From: a bacterium HR12
GTDB lineage: Bacteria > Actinomycetota > UBA4738 > HRBIN12
Length of the DNA: 6,042 nucleotides
Reading direction: 5' to 3'
Assembly (NCBI GenBank): GCA_002898915.1
Contig: BEHO01000081.1
Span: 1-6,042 of the forward strand
The notes below the pieces were generated by a model. The model ran no database searches. It was not told the origin of the DNA and saw only the letters and a list, made by a program, of their open reading frames with translations. Below are positions 1 to 4,671 of the stretch, piece after piece. Position 1 is the first letter of the stretch. Every line of letters begins with the position of its first letter. Both the position numbers and the translations under genes were made by a program.

Positions 1-612
1 GTCGCGGACGATGAAGACGTTCTCGCCCGAGCCGTCGGTGATCTGACCGGCCTCGTTCAGCATGATGGCCTCGTCGTAGCCGGCCTTCAGGCTCTCCACC
101 TTGGCCAGCACGCTGTTGATGTACTGGCCGGTGGCCTTGGCCGCGGCGGGGAGGGCGTTCTGCGAGTTGCGGCGCCAGGACGAGATCTTGATCCGCACCC
201 CGCGCTCGAGGGCCTCCTCGCCCAGGTACGCGCCCCAGGGCCACACCGCGATGATCACGTTCACCGGGGCGCTCAACGGGTTCACCCCCATCTCCCCGTA
301 GCCGCGGATCGCCAGGGGTCGGATGTAGCAGGCCGACAGGCCGTTGGCCCGGATGACCTCCTTGACGGCCTCGGTGAGGGCCTCGATCGAGTACGGCAGG
401 TCCATGTGGTAGAGCTTGGCCGAGCGGAACAGGCGCTTCAGGTGCTCCTCCAGGTGCCACACCGCCGGACCGCGAGCCGTCTCGTACGCGCGGATGCCCT
501 CGAACACCCCGCTGCCGTAGTGGAGCGCGTGCGAGAGCACGTGGATCTTGGCCTCCCGCCAGTCCACGAGCTCGCCGTCGAACCAGATCTTCTCGACCTC
601 GGTGATCGGCAT
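1..612 (-). CDS. ilvE: Branched-chain amino acid aminotransferase, 3'-truncated by window edge
   Basis: This is a class IV PLP-dependent aminotransferase that interconverts leucine, isoleucine and valine with their 2-oxo acids, using glutamate/2-oxoglutarate, in the cytoplasm. The window holds the first 204 residues. The family is about 300-310 long, so roughly the last 100 residues lie beyond position 1. Visible marks are the N-terminal VLSHALHYGSGVFEGIRAYE stretch (residues 25-44), YIRPLAIRGYGEMGVNP around 97-113, the PLP lysine K159 in AAAKATGQY (the same number as E. coli IlvE K159), and ITDGSGENVF (193-202) at the cofactor phosphate region. The sequence resembles Thermus-type IlvE closely. 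The start is ATG at 612-610 (MPITEVEKIWFDG), which agrees with the family N-terminus and has GAGGAGGG just upstream at a short 3-nt spacing. It lies 145 bp downstream of the yqgE-like gene on the same strand. Identification is firm; D-amino acid transaminase and aminodeoxychorismate lyase are related folds but fit less well. Confidence 0.95.
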   Translation of the reverse strand, partial: MPITEVEKIWFDGELVDWREAKIHVLSHALHYGSGVFEGIRAYETARGPAVWHLEEHLKRLFRSAKLYHMDLPYSIEALTEAVKEVIRANGLSACYIRPLAIRGYGEMGVNPLSAPVNVIIAVWPWGAYLGEEALERGVRIKISSWRRNSQNALPAAAKATGQYINSVLAKVESLKAGYDEAIMLNEAGQITDGSGENVFIVRD

Positions 613-615
613 CGG

Positions 616-623
616 CCCTCCTC
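616..623 (-). promoter_or_regulatory. Ribosome binding site of ilvE
   Basis: On the minus strand this reads GAGGAGGG. It is followed after only 3 nt by the ilvE ATG. The match to anti-Shine-Dalgarno is strong but the spacing is shorter than usual. No better start is visible nearby, so it still supports the start at 612. Confidence 0.6.
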
Positions 624-667
624 GTGGCGTCCCTGCGGCCCGCGCCCCCGCCGGGCCCGAGGCCCTA

Positions 668-673
668 AGGATA
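668..673 (-). promoter_or_regulatory. Possible weak -10 element upstream of ilvE
   Basis: In the 145-bp gap before ilvE the minus strand reads TATCCT, four of six matches to TATAAT, inside a very GC-rich stretch. No convincing -35 hexamer lies 16-18 bp upstream (CACGGG at 17 bp). It is listed only because the AT-rich island is isolated in this gap. ilvE could equally be read from the upstream operon. Confidence 0.2.
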
Positions 674-757
674 GCCGCTGGTCAGGCCTGCCCGTGCGTG
701 GGACCTTCCCCCGCGGGGCCCGTCTCCGGCGCCCCCAGGCGGCCCGGTCCCGCCGCC

Positions 758-1309
758 TCAGTTCTGCGAGGGGTCCACCGGCATCGTCCGGAGGATGGCG
801 AAGTCCCGCCCCTTCCGCCGCAGCACGCGGTCCCAGAGGTGCTCCGGCTCGTCGGAGAACACGTCCTCCGGCAGGGCCGGCTCGACGATCCAGGACCCCT
901 GCTCCAGCTCGGCCTCGAGCTGGCCCGGCCCCCAGCCGGAGTACCCGGAGAAGACGCGGGCGCGACGGATCCCGCCGACCTCCTCCGGCCCCACCTCCTC
1001 GGGGAGGAAGCCGATGGAGTCGAGGGCGAGGATCTCGACGCGGGAGGGGTCCTCGAACTCGGCGAGGACGACCGCCGCCTCCGGCTGGACGGGACCCCCG
1101 ATGAACAGGCGCTCGCCGAAGGGCACGAGGTCCGCCAGGGCCGGGACGGCCTCGGCCACGGTCACCTCCGTGGGGCGGTTCAGGACGACCCCGACGGCCC
1201 CCTGCTCGTCGTGGTGGCCGATGAGCACGATGGTCTTGCGGAAGTTCGGATCCCACAGGCTCGCGGCCGAAAGCAGCAGGTGTCCCCGCAGGCTCTCCAC
1301 GGCCTCCAT
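758..1309 (-). CDS. YqgE/AlgH family protein (UPF0301, DUF179)
   Basis: A 183-residue protein of the YqgE/AlgH family, a widespread single-domain cytoplasmic family with no established biochemical activity; the Pseudomonas member was once linked to alginate regulation. The length fits the family (about 185). Diagnostic segments are SLRGHLLLSA (6-15), DPNFRKTIVLIGHH (20-33) leading to GAVGVVLNRP (37-46), FIGGPVQPE (69-77), and the hallmark FSGYSGWGPGQLEAEL (120-135) followed by GSWIV. I chose ATG at 1309 because family members typically begin just before the ESLRG motif. A GTG at 1336 in the same frame would add nine residues (MASRDALAI). Neither start has a good Shine-Dalgarno sequence. It follows the PYROXD2-like gene on the same strand by 73 bp (46 bp from the GTG), suggesting co-transcription. 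Family identity is firm; function is unknown. Confidence 0.93.
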   Translation of the reverse strand: MEAVESLRGHLLLSAASLWDPNFRKTIVLIGHHDEQGAVGVVLNRPTEVTVAEAVPALADLVPFGERLFIGGPVQPEAAVVLAEFEDPSRVEILALDSIGFLPEEVGPEEVGGIRRARVFSGYSGWGPGQLEAELEQGSWIVEPALPEDVFSDEPEHLWDRVLRRKGRDFAILRTMPVDPSQN

Positions 1310-1357
1310 GATGGCAAGGGCGTCGCGGGACGCCACACCCGGAGGCCCCGCGACCGT

Positions 1358-1375
1358 CGGGACCGCGGGGTCCCG
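1358..1375 (-). other. GC-rich hairpin between oxidoreductase and yqgE-like gene
   Basis: A 7-bp perfect stem (CGGGACC pairing with GGTCCCG) closes a 4-nt loop. It sits just after the oxidoreductase stop codon and before the yqgE-like start. There is no T-run after it in the direction of transcription, so a standard intrinsic terminator is not supported. It could stabilise a processed 3' end or be a chance product of high GC. Confidence 0.3.
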
Positions 1376-1382
1376 GTCCCCC

Positions 1383-2990
1383 TCACCGGCTCAGCCGCTT
1401 CCGCTTCCGGTCCCGCAGGATCTCGCGCACGCAGTTGTAGGCGGGGATCCCGGTGACACCGCCCCCGGCGTGGGTAGCGCTCGAGCACTGGTAGAGGCCC
1501 CGGATCGGCGTCCGGTAGTCCGCGTAGCCGGGGGCCGGCCGCATGTGGAAGAGCTGATCGGCGGAGAGCTCGCCGTGGAAGATGTTGCCCCCGATCAGGC
1601 CCCACTCCCGCTCCATGTCGGCGGGGCCGATCACCTGCCGGGCGAGGATCGACCCCCGGAAGCCCGGCGCGACCTCCTCGTAGGCGTCGATCACCCGGTC
1701 GGCGTAGGCCTCGAGCTCGTCCTCGGGCTGCTCCTTCGCCCAGGTGTGCGGCACCCACTGCGTGAACAGCGACATCACGTGGGCGCCCTCCGGCGCGAGG
1801 GAGGGGTCGAGCACGGTCGGGATCACCCCGTCGCTGAAGGGGCGCGAGGCCGCCCGACCGTGGCGGGCCTCCTCGAAGGAGGTCTCGAGCTGCTCGATGG
1901 ACGGCGCGATCTCGAAGCCCCCGCTGAAGTCGGTCCAGTCCGGGAGCTCGGCGAGGCGCGGCAGGCGCGAGAGCGCGAGGTTGATCTTCACCACGCCGGA
2001 GCGGCTCGACCAGTGCTCGATGTCGCGGACGAAGTCCTCGGGCAGCTCGGATCGGTCGAGCTGGCGCAGGAACGTGATCTGCGGATGGCAGGCCGAGACG
2101 ACGATCGGCGCCCGGAGCTCCTCCCCGCCGGCGAGGACGACGCCCTCGACCCGTCCGTCGCGGACGAGGATCCGCTCGACGGGCGCGTGGGTGCGGATCT
2201 CGGCGCCGAAGGACCGCGCGCTGCGCGCGAGCGCGGCCGCTACCGCACCCATGCCGCCCTCGGGGACGCCCCAGGAGCCGAGCGCGCCGTCCCCGACGTC
2301 CCCGATCGAATGATGGGCCATGACGTACGCGGTGCCCGGCTCCCGCGGCCCGGCCCAGGTGCCGATCAGGCCGTTGATGCACATCGCGGCCTTCACCTCG
2401 TCCGAGACGAAGAAACGGTCGAGGAGGTCGGCGACGGACATCGTGAGGAGGCGCGTCACCTCGCCGACGCCGCGGACGTCGAGCCCGCGCAGCCGCCACG
2501 CCAGCCGGAGCTGCTCGAGGAGGTCCCGGGGCCGCCGCGAGCCGATCCGCGGCGGCGTCGTCATGAGGAGCGGGCCGAGGACGGCGGCGAGCCCGCCGAT
2601 CCACGCCTCCCACCGCTCGAGCGCGTCGGCGTCGCGCCGGTCGATCGCGGCGAAGGACTCGCGGTTGGCCTTGGGGTCGTCGTACTCGATCAGGATCCGG
2701 CCGTCGGGGAGGGGCACGACGTACGGCCCGACCGGGTGCACCCGGTACCCGTGCCGCTCGAGCCGCAGGTCCCGGATGACGGTGCCGGGCATGAGGCTCA
2801 TGACGTACGAGAGCGTCGTGACCTTGAAGCCCGGCAGGTCGGGCCAGGGCTCCATGGTGTCGGCGGCGCCGCCGGTCTTGTGCCGGGCCTCGCAGACGAC
2901 CACCCGGGCCCCGGCCCTGGCGAGGTACGCCGCGGCGACCAGACCGTTGTGACCGCCGCCGACGACGATCGCGTGATGGGCGTTCCCCAT
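1383..2990 (-). CDS. PYROXD2/CrtI-like FAD-dependent oxidoreductase
   Basis: A 535-residue flavoprotein of the phytoene desaturase-related amine oxidase superfamily (COG1233). The N-terminal Rossmann motif is IVVGGGHNGLVAAAYLARAG (8-27), with E34 ending the second beta strand as the expected ADP-ribose ligand and KTGGAA at 38-43. The C-terminal FAD motif is SATHAGGGVTGIPAYN (504-519). Internal stretches such as CHPQITFLRQL, MSLFTQWVPHTWA and GGNIFHGELSADQLF follow human PYROXD2 much more closely than carotenoid desaturases. PYROXD2 is a mitochondrial protein of poorly known role, so the substrate here is unknown. No crtB or other carotenoid gene is present. The protein ends in a short basic tail (RDRKRKRLSR). 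The start is ATG at 2990-2988, with GGAGGAGG 7 nt upstream, immediately before the dinucleotide-binding strand. The gene is first in a likely operon with the yqgE-like gene and is divergent from hsp20. Superfamily is firm, reaction unknown. Confidence 0.93.
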   Translation of the reverse strand: MGNAHHAIVVGGGHNGLVAAAYLARAGARVVVCEARHKTGGAADTMEPWPDLPGFKVTTLSYVMSLMPGTVIRDLRLERHGYRVHPVGPYVVPLPDGRILIEYDDPKANRESFAAIDRRDADALERWEAWIGGLAAVLGPLLMTTPPRIGSRRPRDLLEQLRLAWRLRGLDVRGVGEVTRLLTMSVADLLDRFFVSDEVKAAMCINGLIGTWAGPREPGTAYVMAHHSIGDVGDGALGSWGVPEGGMGAVAAALARSARSFGAEIRTHAPVERILVRDGRVEGVVLAGGEELRAPIVVSACHPQITFLRQLDRSELPEDFVRDIEHWSSRSGVVKINLALSRLPRLAELPDWTDFSGGFEIAPSIEQLETSFEEARHGRAASRPFSDGVIPTVLDPSLAPEGAHVMSLFTQWVPHTWAKEQPEDELEAYADRVIDAYEEVAPGFRGSILARQVIGPADMEREWGLIGGNIFHGELSADQLFHMRPAPGYADYRTPIRGLYQCSSATHAGGGVTGIPAYNCVREILRDRKRKRLSR

Positions 2991-2997
2991 GGTTCGA

Positions 2998-3005
2998 CCT
3001 CCTCC
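2998..3005 (-). promoter_or_regulatory. Ribosome binding site of the PYROXD2-like gene
   Basis: The minus strand reads GGAGGAGG with a 7-nt spacer to the ATG at 2990. This fixes the start and excludes the longer upstream open frame, which continues through the divergent promoter region and hsp20. Confidence 0.8.
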
Positions 3006-3015
3006 GACGGGGCCT

Positions 3016-3044
3016 ATCGAAGCACGAACTGAACGACCGTTCAA
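3016..3044 (-). promoter_or_regulatory. Possible promoter of the PYROXD2-like gene
   Basis: On the minus strand TTGAAC (3044-3039, five of six to TTGACA) is followed after 17 nt by TTCGAT (3021-3016, three of six to TATAAT). The -35 is good and the -10 is weak; a shifted reading would use GATAGG. The -35 overlaps the inverted repeat at 3030-3043, so a bound repressor would be expected to block it. The promoter call is inferred from hexamer matches only. Confidence 0.4.
3030..3043. promoter_or_regulatory. Putative TetR-family operator (6-2-6 inverted repeat)
   Basis: TGAACG-AC-CGTTCA is a perfect 6-bp inverted repeat around a 2-bp centre, the geometry common for TetR-family operators. Operators with an AACG-NN-CGTT core are, as I recall, known for TetR-type regulators of acyl-CoA-related catabolism such as Thermus PaaR. 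It covers the putative -35 of the PYROXD2-like gene and lies about 18 bp upstream of the hsp20 heat-shock -35. No regulator gene is in the window, so the binding protein is unknown. Confidence 0.5.
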
Positions 3045-3060
3045 ATCCGACCCATGCCCG

Positions 3061-3091
3061 CCCTTGAAAGCTCGCCCGCGCGGCCCCATAT
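3061..3091 (+). promoter_or_regulatory. Heat-shock (sigma-32/RpoH-type) promoter of hsp20
   Basis: CCCTTGAAA at 3061-3069 and CCCCATAT at 3084-3091 match the sigma-32 consensus CCCTTGAA / CCCCATnT, with a 15-nt spacer between CCCTTGAA and CCCCAT, inside the usual range. It lies upstream of a small heat-shock protein gene, which is what this promoter class controls. The predicted transcript would begin near 3097-3100 and have a leader of about 55 nt. No CIRCE repeat (HrcA site) is seen. The match to both elements together with gene context makes this a strong call, though no transcript evidence is available. Confidence 0.78.
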
Positions 3092-3099
3092 CGATGGAT

Positions 3100-3123
3100 G
3101 GAGCACCCGGGAAGCGGGGCTCC
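3100..3123 (+). other. Possible stem-loop in the hsp20 5' leader
   Basis: GGAGC (3100-3104) can pair with GCTCC (3119-3123), and after a bulged A CCC (3106-3108) can pair with GGG (3116-3118). It lies in the predicted leader but does not include the ribosome site, and no ROSE-type or fourU thermometer motif is visible. It is weak and may be chance. Confidence 0.22.
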
Positions 3124-3137
3124 GAGTCGGACGAGGG

Positions 3138-3148
3138 AAGGAGGTGAG
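3138..3148 (+). promoter_or_regulatory. Strong Shine-Dalgarno site of hsp20
   Basis: AAGGAGGTGAG is almost the full complement of the 16S rRNA 3' tail (the AAGGAGGTGA part pairs completely). GGAGG is 9 nt from the ATG at 3154, which favours that start over the second ATG at 3160. It indicates a highly translated message. Confidence 0.85.
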
Positions 3149-3153
3149 GTGCG

Positions 3154-3618
3154 ATGCTGATGACGCGGACGTGGGACATCGACGAGATGTTCCGCCGCTT
3201 CGAGCGCGACTTCACCGACCTCCTCGGCCGGACCTTCGGGGCCTGGTTCCCGGCGGAGGATCGGGTGGTCCCGCCCGTCGAGGTCCTGCGGACCGAGGGT
3301 GAGCTCCTGATCCGGGCCGAGCTGCCCGGCGTCGACCCGGAGAAGGTCGAGCTCACCGTGGAGGGCGACCAGCTCACGATCCGGGCCGAGCGCAAGCTCG
3401 AGGCGCCGGAGGGCGCGGAGTACCTGCGCCGCGAGCTGTCGCACGGGACCTTCGAGCGGAGCGTGATCCTCCCCGAGGGCACCGACACCGAGAAGATCTC
3501 CGCCCGGTACGAGGGCGGCATCCTCGAGGTCCGGGCGCCCTACCAGGGCTCGAAGGCCGTGAGGATCCCGGTGGAGATCGGCTCGGGCGAGCGGAAGGCC
3601 CTGACGGCGGCGGCCTGA
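3154..3618 (+). CDS. Small heat-shock protein, Hsp20/alpha-crystallin family
   Basis: A 154-residue ATP-independent holdase chaperone that binds unfolding proteins in the cytoplasm and hands them to DnaK/ClpB-type machines. The N-terminal arm (1-38, with aromatic residues W7, F13, F16, F20, W31, F32) precedes an alpha-crystallin domain at about 39-133. That domain contains PPVEVLRTEGELLIRAELPG (40-59), the AERK strand (78-81), RRELSHGTFERSVILPEG (92-109) and the signature A-x4-GIL at 117-124 (ARYEGGIL). The C-terminal extension carries the I-x-V oligomerisation motif, I138-P139-V140, and ends in KALTAAA. Length and domain order are typical. The start is ATG 3154, set by the near-perfect ribosome site. 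A sigma-32-type promoter lies upstream, so heat induction is expected. It is the only plus-strand gene in the window: divergent from the oxidoreductase and convergent with the sigma factor. Confidence 0.96.
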   Translation: MLMTRTWDIDEMFRRFERDFTDLLGRTFGAWFPAEDRVVPPVEVLRTEGELLIRAELPGVDPEKVELTVEGDQLTIRAERKLEAPEGAEYLRRELSHGTFERSVILPEGTDTEKISARYEGGILEVRAPYQGSKAVRIPVEIGSGERKALTAAA

Positions 3619-3649
3619 GTCGAAGCTCGGCCGCGCCCGCGGGGCGCGC

Positions 3650-3699
3650 CCCGGCGGCGGGAAGGTGGTCCGGAGCGGACCGAGGGCGCCGCCGCCGGG
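3650..3699. terminator. Nested hairpin between convergent hsp20 and sigma factor genes
   Basis: A perfect 11-bp outer stem (3650-3660 with 3689-3699, CCCGGCGGCGG / CCGCCGCCGGG) encloses a second perfect 6-bp stem (GGTCCG 3667-3672 with CGGACC 3676-3681, 3-nt loop). It fills the 101-bp gap between two converging genes and would fold on either transcript, as expected of a bidirectional terminator. No T-run follows on either strand, so it is not a classic intrinsic terminator; it may act as a U-independent terminator or 3'-end stabiliser. Confidence 0.45.
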
Positions 3700-3719
3700 T
3701 CCTTCCGAGCCCGGTGCCC

Positions 3720-4664
3720 TCAGCCCTCCGGGGCGCCCCCCGTCCCCCTCCGTGGGGCGCCCCAACCGCTCTCGGGCGCGCCCTCGGATGGCGCGCCCGG
3801 AGCCTCCTGAGCTCCGAGGGCCGCGCGCAGCTTCTCCAGCGCGCGGCCTTCCATCTGTGCCACGCGCTGGGGCGTCAGCCCCAGCTCCTCCCCGACCTCG
3901 CGGAGCGTCCGAGGGTCGCGCCCGCCGAGCCCGTACCGCGCCTCCAGCACCCAGCGCTCCCGCGGTGTGAGCACGCGGTCGGCCGTCTGGAGCAGACGCT
4001 CGACCTCGGCCTCGACGAGGACCTCCTCCAGGGCCTCCTCGGCCCGTCGGTCGGCCAGCAGCTCCCCGAGGGCCTCCTCGCGGTCCGCTCCCACCGGCGC
4101 GTCCAGGCTCGCCGGTGTCCCGGGCAGCGGGAGCAACCGCTCGACCTCCTCCGGATCGAGCCCGGAGGCGCGGGCGAGCTCCTCGACGCCCGCCCGCGGG
4201 TCGGCGAGGCGGGCCCGGCCCAGTCGCCGGAGGGCCTTCCACTGCCGATCCGGCAGGTGGACGCCGATCCGGGCGTCGCGGACCGCGCGGGCGATCGCGT
4301 GCCGGACCCACCAGGCCGCGTACGCGGAGAACGGCGTCCCCAGCCGCCAGTCGAAACGCTCGGCGGCCCGCAGGAGCCCGAGCACGCCCTCCTGGAACAG
4401 GTCGGCCAGGGGCACGCCGGACCACCGGTAGCGCTTCGCGAGGGCGATGACGAGGCGCAGGTTCCCCGCCACGAGCTCCGCCTTGGCCTCGGCGCCGACG
4501 CGGACGGCTTCCTCCAGGGCACGGCGCTCCTCCTCGGCGACCTCGCCGGCCTCCAGTCGGCGGCGGGCCTCCTCGGCCTCGGCGATCCGGCGCGCGAGCT
4601 CGAGCTCACGCTCCGGCGGGAGCGGGGGGCGGTCCCCCACCTCGAGGAGCCGCTCGGTCGCCAT
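3720..4664 (-). CDS. Sigma-70 family RNA polymerase sigma factor (short, RpoD-like, probably alternative)
   Basis: A 314-residue sigma factor directing RNA polymerase to promoters. It lacks region 1.1 and starts directly with region 1.2 (LLEVGDRPPLPPERELELAR, 6-25). Region 2 is clear: LVAGNLRLVIALAKRY (64-79), DLFQEGVLGLLRAAERFD (88-105), and the -10 melting helix PFSAYAAWWVRHAIARAV (111-128), keeping F112, Y115, W118 and W119. Region 3 spans about 140-220, and region 4 holds LTPRERWVLEARYGL (232-246) and the helix-turn-helix TLREVGEELGLTPQRVAQME (253-272). Residues aligned to E. coli -10 readers Q437 and T440 are H122 and A125; those aligned to -35 readers R584 and E585 are P265 and Q266. 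The last ~30 residues are a Gly/Ala/Pro tail with repeated GAP. ATG 4664 lies 7 bp after the serA stop with no clear ribosome site, so translational coupling to serA is likely. There is no RpoH box, so it is not typical RpoH. Confidence 0.92.
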   Translation of the reverse strand: MATERLLEVGDRPPLPPERELELARRIAEAEEARRRLEAGEVAEEERRALEEAVRVGAEAKAELVAGNLRLVIALAKRYRWSGVPLADLFQEGVLGLLRAAERFDWRLGTPFSAYAAWWVRHAIARAVRDARIGVHLPDRQWKALRRLGRARLADPRAGVEELARASGLDPEEVERLLPLPGTPASLDAPVGADREEALGELLADRRAEEALEEVLVEAEVERLLQTADRVLTPRERWVLEARYGLGGRDPRTLREVGEELGLTPQRVAQMEGRALEKLRAALGAQEAPGAPSEGAPESGWGAPRRGTGGAPEG

Positions 4665-4671
4665 GCCGCGC

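Noticed and set aside
613..757. Search for a leader peptide, T-box or riboswitch upstream of ilvE
   Set aside because: The 145-bp gap shows no T-box core, attenuator T-run or branched-chain-rich leader frame, only GC-rich palindromes such as CCCCGCGGGG at 709-718 that are expected from composition.
406..1104. Plus-strand frame of 232 codons opposite ilvE and the yqgE-like gene
   Set aside because: It is antisense to two recognised genes, and its C-terminal half is Arg/Pro/Gly low-complexity sequence, typical of a GC-rich shadow.
1310..1336. Nine-residue N-terminal extension of the YqgE-like protein from GTG 1336
   Set aside because: It is possible but less likely than ATG 1309, because family members begin close to the ESLRG motif and the GTG lacks a convincing ribosome site.
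795..3032. Long plus-strand open frame of 745 codons opposite the yqgE-like and oxidoreductase genes
   Set aside because: It lies antisense to two well-recognised genes, resembles no known family, and is the kind of stop-free shadow frame that very GC-rich coding sequence produces.
2991..3521. Upstream extension of the oxidoreductase frame by 177 codons
   Set aside because: The extension runs antisense through hsp20 and the promoter region and has no dinucleotide-fold similarity. The ATG at 2990 has a strong ribosome site and sits directly before the GGGHNG motif.
1180..4425. Minus-strand open frame of 1081 codons spanning several genes
   Set aside because: It crosses the sigma factor, the divergent promoter region, the antisense of hsp20 and the oxidoreductase in a wrong frame. 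It is Arg/Pro/Gly/Ala-rich low-complexity translation without domains.
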